Source of the DNA: Hyphomicrobiaceae bacterium
GTDB lineage: Bacteria > Pseudomonadota > Alphaproteobacteria > Rhizobiales > Hyphomicrobiaceae
Direction: 5' to 3'
Length of the DNA stretch: 64,000 nt
Assembly: GCA_002919265.1 (NCBI GenBank)
Contig: PKEY01000105.1
Span: forward strand, 50,273 to 114,272
Positions 48,288 to 56,261 of this stretch are shown one piece after another (position 1 is the first letter of the stretch; each line of letters begins with the position of its first letter). Position numbers and translations under genes: made by a program. The notes under the pieces are model-generated. The model saw only the letters and a program-made list of their open reading frames with translations, was not told the origin of the DNA and searched no databases.

Positions 48288-49143
48288 CCAGCGTCAGCGT
48301 CGACCAGCCGGCCAAACGCCGGTGGTTGACGAGCGCGAACCCATGTGCCCGGTAGGTGGCAATCACTGGAGCCGCCTGCCGGTTCAACAATCCCGACAGA
48401 ACCGTAACCCCGCCAGGCACCAGCGCCCTCGCGATATCCGGAGCGAGAGCAATGAGTGGATCGGCCAGGATGTTGGCCAGGATCAGATCGTAGGTGCCCG
48501 GCAGCGTTCCTCTCGGTATTCCCTCCGCAACCCGCATCCGAATACACGTTGCCGCGCCATTGCGCCGGGCATTGCTGCGCGCGACCGCGATGGCCACCGG
48601 GTCATTGTCGCTGGCGTCGATTTGTGCGCCGCGAAGCACGCGGGAGGCGGCAATAGCGAGCACGCCCGAGCCGCAACCGAGATCCAGCACCCGTTCGAAC
48701 TGCCGCTTCCGCGAGAGCTCGTCGAGCGCCATCAGGCAACCTTGGGTCGTTGCGTGATGGGCCGTCCCGAATGCCTCGCCAGCGTCGATGAGTAAGGTGT
48801 TCGGTCCGCGCGGGACACGCCCGATATCGTGGCTGCCGTGGACGATGAACCGACCCGCCGTTACCGGAGGCAGCGCAGCTTGGGAAATCGCGACCCAGTT
48901 CTCATCCGGCACTTCTTCCAGCCGAAGCGGAGGAACCGGGAATGGTAGCACTGCGCCGAGCTGATGGCTCAAGCCCTGTAGGTCAGGCGCCTCGTTGTAG
49001 TAGCCCTCCACCAACCAGTCCTCGCCGGCCTCGAACATCGTCATCGCATCGGGAGGCGGAAAAACGAGCTCGGAAAGAGCACCCGAAAGGGTGCGTGCGG
49101 CTTCCTTATCGCTGATAGTCGCGGAAATCTTGTACGACGGCAT
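48229..49143 (-). CDS. prmA: Ribosomal protein L11 methyltransferase
   Basis: PrmA trimethylates ribosomal protein L11 with S-adenosylmethionine. The product has 304 residues from ATG 49143. It has an N-terminal substrate-binding part and a class I methyltransferase domain with motif I VLDLGCGSGVLAIAA, preceded by AFGTAHHATTQGCL, and with LILANILADPLIALAP. The frame upstream to 49326 is open but not family-like. About 15 extra C-terminal residues beyond the usual end overlap the second DUF1127 gene. DUF3754 precedes it on the same strand. Confidence 0.93.
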   Translation of the reverse strand: MPSYKISATISDKEAARTLSGALSELVFPPPDAMTMFEAGEDWLVEGYYNEAPDLQGLSHQLGAVLPFPVPPLRLEEVPDENWVAISQAALPPVTAGRFIVHGSHDIGRVPRGPNTLLIDAGEAFGTAHHATTQGCLMALDELSRKRQFERVLDLGCGSGVLAIAASRVLRGAQIDASDNDPVAIAVARSNARRNGAATCIRMRVAEGIPRGTLPGTYDLILANILADPLIALAPDIARALVPGGVTVLSGLLNRQAAPVIATYRAHGFALVNHRRLAGWSTLTLVKRRNGAACGSSAQPRLAA

Positions 49144-49250
49144 GACCTCACTCGGCCCAGCTCCCGACGATTTTCGGGCTGTCAGGGGTAATGCGCCATC
49201 GCCCCACTGTCGACAGGGCAAACCGTCAGACTTCGGCTGCGGAACCATCC

Positions 49251-50675
49251 TCACGAAGGAGCCTCTAGCATCTCGACCCCTTCCCCGTGGTCCGAAGACG
49301 AGAGTTCGTCGAGAAAGGCGTCCCACCGCTGGTCAATCAGCGCGGCGGCCAGCTCAGGTGGCAACGTTTTCAGCGAACCGTCCGACTCCTCAACGACGAT
49401 CCCCTCCTCAATCAGCCGCCCGAGCGCGTCCTCGATCTCGAAATCGACGTCGACGCCGAAAGTCTCCAGCATGTATTGCTCGATCGCGTGATCGATCGTC
49501 GATAGATCCGACCGCTTGTAGTTGCCCTTCGCGAGCACCGAGTAGAGCAGGATCTCCTCCTTCGTGTCCTCCTCGGCGGCGCGGCTTGCGAGCTTGATCA
49601 GAACCCCGCGATTGTCGGCCATGGCGTGGAAGTAGAGGTTCTGCGCCATGATGACCATGTAGCGCTGCCGCTCGGTGAAGAACTTCTTGCATTGGCGGAA
49701 AATGATGCCGCCCAGCCCAAACATGGCACCGGCTGCAGCGAGTGGATTGGTCGTCACAAGGGCCAGTTTTCCCGCAGCACTGAACGCCCCCATACCAAGC
49801 CCTGCACCGCTGGTGATTCCCAGCTTGAGCTTGTCGAGCGGCCGGAAGTTCACCCGCGTGTTTGGAAAAACCATCTCGATGTCCGCGCGCGGGATATTCT
49901 TGAAGAGCTTCATGTAAATCAGGTCATCCCTGACGTCCGGTGCCAGAAGACTGCGCATCCGGCGCACGGCCCGGGTCGCTGCGCGCCGGGACACCTTCCG
50001 CTCGCGCATGATCTCCGCGACCCGCTGCTCCTCCGACTTGAGCTTGAACAGGACGAACAGCCGCCGGAAGATCGGCACGTCGATTTCCTGTTTACGGAGG
50101 AAACTGCGGACGGATCGGCGCTGATCTTTCCGAGTGGTGGCGCCACGGTAGTACACGAGCAGCTCCTCGAAGGCGTCGAGGTCGACGTGGAGGTCGAGCC
50201 CGTAGTGGGTCTCCCGCGTCAGGATCAGCTCGACCTGCTGCGGGTTGATGCGTGTGTAATTGGCCTGAGTAAGCAGGCGGTCGATGCCTTCCACCACCCG
50301 CTTCTGCAGGATTTTCCGCTCTTCCGGCGTATATGCCCGCGTCATCAACAGGTCGCTGTCCGGGCTGAACGGCTCATAGTCCTGTTCAAGAGAGAGAAGC
50401 CTCGCGCCGTACTGCTGCTGGCGCCAATAGTCGAGGTAGCGGAAAAAGCGTCGGGCGTGTGCCGCCTGCCCGAGCGGCCAGGCATCGGGCTCCGTCAACC
50501 GATCGATTAGAGCATACCGCGTGACCGGCAGAAACCGCTCCCGCTCGTCCGCCGTCGTACCCTGCAAAGCGTTCGCGCTCACTTGCGTTCTCCCGTTGAA
50601 CGGCGCAGGCTGATCAAAGTCTGCCTGCGCGGTTGCGGGAGCTTCCCGACTCATATGCGGAATTGTGGCGGACAT
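49251..50675 (-). CDS. DUF3754/TMEM143-like membrane protein
   Basis: The 474-residue protein starts at ATG 50675 with GGGGAGGAA upstream. The first 280 residues are hydrophilic and Arg-rich, and include a helical RERKVSRRAATRAVRRMR stretch. Two hydrophobic segments follow (about residues 310-360, with Gly/Ala-rich TSGAGLGMGAFSAAGKLALV), then a soluble acidic C-terminal domain of winged-helix-like composition. The conserved FKNIPRADIEMVFPNT and KLASRAAEEDTKEE segments match the DUF3754 family, related to mitochondrial TMEM143. Function is unknown. It sits directly upstream of prmA. Confidence 0.82.
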   Translation of the reverse strand: MSATIPHMSREAPATAQADFDQPAPFNGRTQVSANALQGTTADERERFLPVTRYALIDRLTEPDAWPLGQAAHARRFFRYLDYWRQQQYGARLLSLEQDYEPFSPDSDLLMTRAYTPEERKILQKRVVEGIDRLLTQANYTRINPQQVELILTRETHYGLDLHVDLDAFEELLVYYRGATTRKDQRRSVRSFLRKQEIDVPIFRRLFVLFKLKSEEQRVAEIMRERKVSRRAATRAVRRMRSLLAPDVRDDLIYMKLFKNIPRADIEMVFPNTRVNFRPLDKLKLGITSGAGLGMGAFSAAGKLALVTTNPLAAAGAMFGLGGIIFRQCKKFFTERQRYMVIMAQNLYFHAMADNRGVLIKLASRAAEEDTKEEILLYSVLAKGNYKRSDLSTIDHAIEQYMLETFGVDVDFEIEDALGRLIEEGIVVEESDGSLKTLPPELAAALIDQRWDAFLDELSSSDHGEGVEMLEAPS

Positions 50676-50953
50676 TGCATTTCCTCCCCGCGGGCACTTG
50701 ATCGACGGCACGCCGGCAACGCCAAGCGCCGAGTTTGATCTATTCCGCCCGCCCCTTTTCGCGTACACAATAGGCCCTAATGCTCAGAATTTGCGAGCGA
50801 AATTGAGGGGGAGAGCGGCGCCGTTACCAAAATGGGACAGTCTTGGGTGGGGCCGTTAAGCAACTTTGACAAAATAGTCCGCATTGTCACAGTCATGCCG
50901 CTCTTGCCGAGCAGATAGACTGTTGCTTTCGTGCGGGGCTTGGGGGCTGATGA

Positions 50954-52735
50954 GTGCACGCTAGGTTTATGCCGCACCTGATCTGTCTTGCGTTGCTGCT
51001 CGTACTCGGGACGGGTGCTGCAGTGGCCGGCCAGGCTGTTGTCGTTCCCGTGAGCTGCGAGTCGCGAGACGGGCGGCTTGTCGTCTATCCCACCCGACCG
51101 AATCCCCTTGAGATCGTCTCTGAGCTGAACCGCCAGGTTTTCTCGGCTTGCCATCCGAGCAATACGAACTGGTGTCGCCCGATCATGCTCTACAAGTTCG
51201 ATGTGGCTTGCGGCGGCGAGCGGGTGGCCTGGCGCGATCTTGCGGCTGCGGTGCTGGCCAGCAGCGGAACGCGGGCTTGGGTGGACAAGGACCGGCTGCA
51301 CATCACTCCACCCAGAAAGTCACGGCTAGGCGACTGTGGCGCTGGCGATCCCGGCTTCACGAAGGACTGCGATCCGTGGGAACTGGGCGACAGCCGTAAT
51401 CACTGGGTGCTCCCGGTCGGCTTCGCACCTGTGCACGAGGTTGGCGCACGCTTCGTCCCCTACTCGCCAGCCGACACTTCGAAACCGCCTGTCGCGTCCG
51501 CTCCTGCAGATTTCGAAACCGGCGCGATACTGCCGACCGAGCCGCCCGATACACAGGACGAAATCGAAACTGTCGAGGCCCAAATCGAGACGGACGCAAG
51601 CCCGCGTCTCGATATCGTCAACGAAAGCGCCGACGCCCCTTCTGCTCCGGCTCCCGTGAGAGTTTTCCGATCTGAAGCCGGTGGCGCGGCGGCGCCAGCA
51701 GATGCCAACGAGCCGGCCAATCCTGCCCGCATTATCAGCTCGCCCGAATTCGTTCAGGAAGTTTCCGCCGCTCTGGCTGCAGCGCAGGCGGCAGAAAAGC
51801 CGCGGGGCGAGGAGCAAGAAAATACCGGAACGCCTCCCAATGAGAACGCCCCCGCCCTGGGGGAATTTTCTGCCTCTTCCATCATCGAACGGTATCGTCC
51901 GTTGCTCTCGTGGCTGTGGGAGCAAGGTGCGGCAAGCGTGAGGCCGCTCACGGCGCAATTCGAGCGGCTGCCGCTCGAACGGAACGTTGCGTTCGCCCTG
52001 GTTGGCGCCGTGCTTTTGTCAGGCCTCGTCTCGGGAATTGGCCTGTACTCATTGCGGTCGCGTCGGGTGCGCGCCACCGCGTACCGTTCGGCGGGCCTTG
52101 GCCCCGAATTTGGGGCGGCGCCTCAGTACCGATCGTCATCAGTCGCGACCTCACAGTTCGGCGCGCCGGCCGGTCAGAGGCAAGCGCAGGCAAACGAGGC
52201 GCCGTCCGGCAACGCGCTGGTCGACCCGACAGATGAAAGAATGTGCGGCGAGCTCTGCCGCACCGCGCACGCGATGCTGCAACAGATCGATGCGCGCGTG
52301 GACGAACTGCAGGGCGTCGCGCCGCTACGCCGCGTGCTTCAGAGGGAGATGCGCCACCTCGAACAGTTCCTCACAGCCGTCATGACGGCCAACCCGAGGG
52401 AGCCCGAAGAATGGCGGCGCATGCGCAATCGCCTGCAGCGCATCGTCCGTGAGCTGCATCGACTCAGGGACATCGTCGAGGGCGCCTACCGCAGTCTGTC
52501 TGTGGGCGGGTTCACCAGCCGCGAGCCGCCGCGCGACAAGTACGAGGCTTACGAGATGCTTGGCGTCAATCCGGACGTCAGCCTGCGGACGCTCAAGAAG
52601 CTTGTGGACGCGCTGCGCGCCTGCTGGCACCCGGACCTCGCCAAGGACGAGGCCGATCGCCTTCTGCGCGAAGAGCGCATGAAACGCATCAATATCGCCT
52701 GGGATCTTATCACCGAGAAACGCCAGGAGGCGTGA
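50954..52735 (+). CDS. Type I membrane protein with periplasmic N-domain and C-terminal J domain
   Basis: The 593-residue protein begins at a GTG (GGGGG upstream; an ATG six codons in is the alternative). It has a signal peptide (about 1-26), a periplasmic region with six cysteines (35, 66, 74, 86, 128, 139), a Pro/Ala/Glu-rich stretch (about 175-305), one membrane helix (about 345-366), then a cytosolic part ending in a DnaJ-type J domain (about 528-590) with the invariant HPD (559-561). J domains activate Hsp70/DnaK, so this would recruit DnaK to the membrane. DjlA-type proteins have a different topology. No dnaK gene is nearby, and the periplasmic part is not recognised. Confidence 0.8.
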   Translation: MHARFMPHLICLALLLVLGTGAAVAGQAVVVPVSCESRDGRLVVYPTRPNPLEIVSELNRQVFSACHPSNTNWCRPIMLYKFDVACGGERVAWRDLAAAVLASSGTRAWVDKDRLHITPPRKSRLGDCGAGDPGFTKDCDPWELGDSRNHWVLPVGFAPVHEVGARFVPYSPADTSKPPVASAPADFETGAILPTEPPDTQDEIETVEAQIETDASPRLDIVNESADAPSAPAPVRVFRSEAGGAAAPADANEPANPARIISSPEFVQEVSAALAAAQAAEKPRGEEQENTGTPPNENAPALGEFSASSIIERYRPLLSWLWEQGAASVRPLTAQFERLPLERNVAFALVGAVLLSGLVSGIGLYSLRSRRVRATAYRSAGLGPEFGAAPQYRSSSVATSQFGAPAGQRQAQANEAPSGNALVDPTDERMCGELCRTAHAMLQQIDARVDELQGVAPLRRVLQREMRHLEQFLTAVMTANPREPEEWRRMRNRLQRIVRELHRLRDIVEGAYRSLSVGGFTSREPPRDKYEAYEMLGVNPDVSLRTLKKLVDALRACWHPDLAKDEADRLLREERMKRINIAWDLITEKRQEA

Positions 52736-52756
52736 GGCCAGGCCGGAGAAAACGCA

Positions 52757-53218
52757 ATGGCGGGCAAATCCGAGAAGCCAACGAAAACCAAAAAGCCCGC
52801 CAAGCCGAACCCGGAAAAGCCGGTTCTCCTATCAGGCGGAAATCCTCAAATCCCGAAGGGTTACGGCGAAGAGCCCGTGCAGGCCTACATCGCTGCAATG
52901 CCGGGCTGGAAACAGGATGTCGGTCGCCGCCTCCATGAAATCATCTCCCGCACCGTTGCCGGCGTGCGCAAAGCCATCAAATGGAACTCACCCTTCTATG
53001 GCGTCGAGGATCACGTTTGGTTCCTCAGTTTTCATTGCTTCACGAGGTACGTGAAAGTCGCCTTCTTCCGCGGCGCTTCCCTCACTCCGATCCCGCCGGG
53101 AAAGTCGAAGCAGGAACAGGTGCGGTATCTTGATATCTACGAGGATGATGCGCTGGACGAAGCGCAGTTAGCGGATTGGGTGAAGCAGGCGGCGGCACTG
53201 CCGGGGGAGAGGATGTGA
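52757..53218 (+). CDS. DUF1801 (YdhG-like) protein 1
   Basis: The 153-residue protein has a Lys/Pro-rich N-terminal tail of about 25 residues followed by a DUF1801 domain (MPGWKQDVGRRLHEIISRTV, then KWNSPFYGVED and FLSFHCFTRYVKVAFF). The fold is frataxin-like in known structures, and no activity is established. It follows the J-domain gene by 21 bases, so co-transcription is likely. A second DUF1801 gene lies beyond nhaD. Confidence 0.85.
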   Translation: MAGKSEKPTKTKKPAKPNPEKPVLLSGGNPQIPKGYGEEPVQAYIAAMPGWKQDVGRRLHEIISRTVAGVRKAIKWNSPFYGVEDHVWFLSFHCFTRYVKVAFFRGASLTPIPPGKSKQEQVRYLDIYEDDALDEAQLADWVKQAAALPGERM

Positions 53219-53588
53219 AGGCAGGCCGTTGAAATTACCCTTCGCGACAACGCGATCTCTTAGCAGAAAACGACTGTCTCCATTTGCAGCTCGTTTCTGG
53301 GCGGACTTCGAATTTTTCTCACGCGATTCCGATCCGCCAGTCTGCATCGAGAGCTATTCGCACGGCCGCTTTTATCCGCCTCTCGATTGGAAATTCACGC
53401 CACGCTACGTTCCACCAACCAACCGTCAGCCAAACGCAACCCTCATCTGTTATCGCAATGCAACAGTGGCCGCTCGCATTTTCTCGGCCGGACGGCCACA
53501 CTTTTTGTCTTCTAACCACTTGCGACTGTGGCCGCGTCTCAACAATGATAGGTCCATGCGTGCGACTATAGTTCTATGAGGAGGTAGG
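53219..53588. other. Intergenic region before nhaD without a supported gene
   Basis: I see no protein gene here. One open frame of 116 codons on the plus strand has no family character. A 7-bp stem (53466-53472 with 53493-53499) with a 20-base loop is followed by CTTTTTGTCTT on the plus strand and might be a weak terminator for the DUF1801 transcript. Promoter elements for nhaD must lie here but none is convincing. Confidence 0.5.
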
Positions 53589-54986
53589 ATGAAGGGGTTC
53601 GCCGGACGGCCGTGGTGGTTGCTCACCTTACTCATCGTCCTTTCGGCGATCGCTCCTTCGCCACTTCTCGCGATGGAGGCCAACCCGCGCATCGACCTCA
53701 CGCAGCATCCGGTCGGCTATCTTTCGCTCCTCATTTTCTTCATCGCCTACGGCTTCGTCGCCGTCGAAAAGGCGATCCAGCTGCGCAAGTCCAAACCCGT
53801 GATGCTTGCCGCGGGTCTCATCTGGGCGCTGCTCGGATTTGAGTACGCCATGCACGGCGAGAGCGAGGCACTCGAAGCCGCCGCCAAGCACGTGATCATG
53901 GATTACGGCGAGCTGATGCTGTTCCTCGTGGTGGCTATCACGTACGTCAACACCATGCAGGAGCGGCGCGTTTTCGACGCGCTCAGAACGACGCTCGTCA
54001 GTTTGGGGCTCAGCTACCGGCAGCTGTTCTGGCTGGTAGGCGGCCTTTCATTTGTGTTTGGCCCCATCATCGACAATCTGACGACCGCGCTCGTCATGGG
54101 CGCCGTCGTGGTGGCGGTCGGAGTCGGGAATTACAAGTTCATCGTGCTGGGCTGCATCGCCATTGTCATTGCCGCCAATGCGGGTGGTGTCTTTTCGCCC
54201 TTCGGCGACATCACCTCACTGATGGTCTGGCAGAAGGGAAAGCTGCACTTCTATGAATTCTTCTACCTGGTCATTCCCGCAGCGGTGAATTTCCTCGTGC
54301 CGGCGATCTTCATGCATTTCGCCGTGCCAAAGGGATCGCCGGAGCCGGGCAGCGAAATCAGGCACCTCAAGCCGGGCGGAATTGTCGTGGTCTGCCTCTT
54401 CCTGGCAACGCTGGCGACCGCCGTGATTTTCCGGAGCTGGTTCCAGCTGCCGCCGGCGCTCGGAATGATGCTAGGGCTCGGCTATCTGCAAATGTACAGC
54501 TACCTTCTCCAGCGCCTTGGGAAACGCCGCGCAGACCAAAATCTGGCGTTCGACTATTTCCACGAAATGCGCCGCCTGGAGTGGGACACGCTGCTGTTTT
54601 TCTTCGGCATCATTTTCGCCGTCGGCGGGCTTGGCGTCATCGGTTATCTCGCGAAGCTGTCCAACTGGCTTTATGGCGATCTGGGACCGACTTTCGCCAA
54701 CATCGCGATCGGTGTGCTGGGCTCGGCGTTCGACAACATTCCGCTGATGTTCGCAGTTCTCACCATGGATCCTCAAATGTCGAGCGGCCAGTGGATGCTC
54801 GTTACATTGAGCACCGGCGTGGGTGGCAGCCTCGTTTCTATTGGCTCAGCGGCCGGCGTCGTGCTGATGGGGCTCGTGCGCAACCACTACACGTTCATGA
54901 ACCACCTTCGGTGGGCGTGGGCCATTGCGCTCGGCTATGTTGCCAGCATTTTCACCCACCTGTGGCTGAACGCTTCGCTTATGTAA
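53589..54986 (+). CDS. nhaD: NhaD-type sodium/proton antiporter
   Basis: The 465-residue inner-membrane protein has 11-13 hydrophobic segments and a signal-like first segment. The family motifs GPIIDNLTTALVMGAVVVAVG and VFSPFGDITSLMVWQKG in the first half, and GSAFDNIPLMFAVLTM with STGVGGSLVSIGSAAG in the second, identify NhaD. It exchanges Na+ or Li+ for H+ and supports pH and salt tolerance. The ATG has GAGGAGG upstream. The gene stands between two DUF1801 genes on the same strand. Confidence 0.94.
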   Translation: MKGFAGRPWWLLTLLIVLSAIAPSPLLAMEANPRIDLTQHPVGYLSLLIFFIAYGFVAVEKAIQLRKSKPVMLAAGLIWALLGFEYAMHGESEALEAAAKHVIMDYGELMLFLVVAITYVNTMQERRVFDALRTTLVSLGLSYRQLFWLVGGLSFVFGPIIDNLTTALVMGAVVVAVGVGNYKFIVLGCIAIVIAANAGGVFSPFGDITSLMVWQKGKLHFYEFFYLVIPAAVNFLVPAIFMHFAVPKGSPEPGSEIRHLKPGGIVVVCLFLATLATAVIFRSWFQLPPALGMMLGLGYLQMYSYLLQRLGKRRADQNLAFDYFHEMRRLEWDTLLFFFGIIFAVGGLGVIGYLAKLSNWLYGDLGPTFANIAIGVLGSAFDNIPLMFAVLTMDPQMSSGQWMLVTLSTGVGGSLVSIGSAAGVVLMGLVRNHYTFMNHLRWAWAIALGYVASIFTHLWLNASLM

Positions 54987-55077
54987 CCCCGCGAGATGTA
55001 TCTTCAGCGGCAGTCATGCTGCCGTCGCATTGAAGCGCAAAATGCTACGTCACCGGACAATCTCCGCGACGTAACTC

Positions 55078-55536
55078 ATGCAGAAGAAGCAAGACAGCGC
55101 GAAGGAAAACGAAGCCGCTTCCGCATCCCAACTGATCGACGCCCACATCAAGGAGTTTTCCGACTGGCGCGGGAAAACGCTTGCGCGCATTCGGCAGCTT
55201 ATAAAGGAGGCGGATCCCGAAGTGGTCGAGGAGGTGAAATGGCGAAAGCCATCGAATCCGCTCGGCGTCCCGGTCTGGTCTCACAAGGGGATCATCTGCA
55301 CAGGCGAAACGTATAAGGACAAAGTCAAGCTGACCTTCGCCAAGGGCGCGTCGCTACCTGATCCTTCGGGCCTCTTCAACTCTAGCCTCGACGGAAGTGT
55401 GCGGCGCGCCATCGATATTCACGAGAACAGCGTTATCGATGAGGAAGCCCTCAAAGCGCTCATTCGGGCTGCCGTGGCGCTAAATGCATCGGCTCAAGCC
55501 AATCGCCAGGCGCGCACCAAAAAGAAGAGCGACTAG
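55078..55536 (+). CDS. DUF1801 protein 2
   Basis: The 152-residue protein has a charged N-terminal tail and a DUF1801 domain (IDAHIKEFSDWRGKTLARIR, then EEVKWRKPSNPLGVPVWS and KVKLTFAKGASLPDP), and a Lys-rich C-terminus. It is only distantly like the DUF1801 protein encoded at 52757, and belongs to a different branch (WRKPSNPLGVPVW type). No activity is established. It converges on the bactofilin gene, with a terminator between. Confidence 0.83.
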   Translation: MQKKQDSAKENEAASASQLIDAHIKEFSDWRGKTLARIRQLIKEADPEVVEEVKWRKPSNPLGVPVWSHKGIICTGETYKDKVKLTFAKGASLPDPSGLFNSSLDGSVRRAIDIHENSVIDEEALKALIRAAVALNASAQANRQARTKKKSD

Positions 55537-55569
55537 GACAAACGCGCGAATTTCATTCGCAAACGAAAA

Positions 55570-55590
55570 AGGCCGAGCATCGCTCGGCCT
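55570..55590 (-). terminator. Rho-independent terminator of the bactofilin gene
   Basis: A perfect 9-bp stem (55570-55578 with 55582-55590) closes a 3-base loop. On the minus strand it is followed by TTTTCGTTT. It is 37 bases past the stop of the gene at 55627. Confidence 0.85.
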
Positions 55591-55626
55591 GCTGGTGCAT
55601 AAAATTCTCGAAGCAGCTTGCGCGGC

Positions 55627-56136
55627 TTAGCTCGACCGGTTCGGCGACGTGAGCTGCGGTGCGATTTCGGACGGATCCTTCACCTTGCGGGAACGGCCAT
55701 CGAAGCTGGCCCCCTGCTCGATGGCAAGCGTCTGGCTGTGAATGTCGCCTTCGACGACGGCGCTGGAGTGAAGAGCAACCCGCGAACCCAGGATGGCGCC
55801 CTGAACCTTCCCATAGACCTCGACAATCTCAGCCGCAATGGTGCCGTTGATGACGGCTTCCTCGCCGACGGTCAGCTTCATGCTGTGCAGATCGGCCTGG
55901 ATATTGCCGTTGACACGCAGCGAGCCCTGGCAGCGAATGGTAATGGATTGGCCTTCGATGGTGAGGTCGTTGCCGATCACAGACTCGTTGGCATCCTGTC
56001 CGGACGTGCCCGAATAGCCATTGGTCCGCATCGGAGCAGGTGTTGGGGTAGGCGTACCGGTTGCCGTGTCCATGGTCTTGATCTGCAGCGCGTCGATGTT
56101 GGAGGACCTAGGTTCGGGTTTACGTGTGAACACCAT
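55627..56136 (-). CDS. Bactofilin (polymer-forming cytoskeletal protein)
   Basis: The 169-residue protein has a disordered Pro/Thr-rich N-terminus and a central bactofilin domain made of short beta repeats (SVIGNDLTIEGQSITIRCQGSL is the start, then GNIQADLHSMKLTVGEEA and GKVQGAILGSRVALHSSAVVEGDI). Bactofilins polymerise without nucleotide and organise cell-wall or polar structures. A disordered tail follows. ATG 56136 is chosen. An in-frame ATG at 56178 is also possible. It lies beside uvrD on the same strand, with no close functional neighbour. Confidence 0.9.
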   Translation of the reverse strand: MVFTRKPEPRSSNIDALQIKTMDTATGTPTPTPAPMRTNGYSGTSGQDANESVIGNDLTIEGQSITIRCQGSLRVNGNIQADLHSMKLTVGEEAVINGTIAAEIVEVYGKVQGAILGSRVALHSSAVVEGDIHSQTLAIEQGASFDGRSRKVKDPSEIAPQLTSPNRSS

Positions 56137-56261
56137 ACTACTCGACTCCCCTCGGACGATAACTCCGCGGCCAAACATCCGTCGGCGAAGTGGTCGAATT
56201 GTGTCCTTCGACCACTGACGATGCAGAAAATTTGTACCAGGATGAGTTGCTGAGCTGACTC

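Noticed and set aside
53544..53572. Promoter with TATAGT before nhaD
   Set aside because: The hexamer at 53567-53572 would place the transcript start inside the ribosome site, and no -35 hexamer is present.
53229..53579. A 116-codon plus-strand open frame before nhaD
   Set aside because: It has no domain pattern, a composition rich in Arg, Phe and Pro without order, and no good ribosome site, and it runs right up to the nhaD ribosome site.
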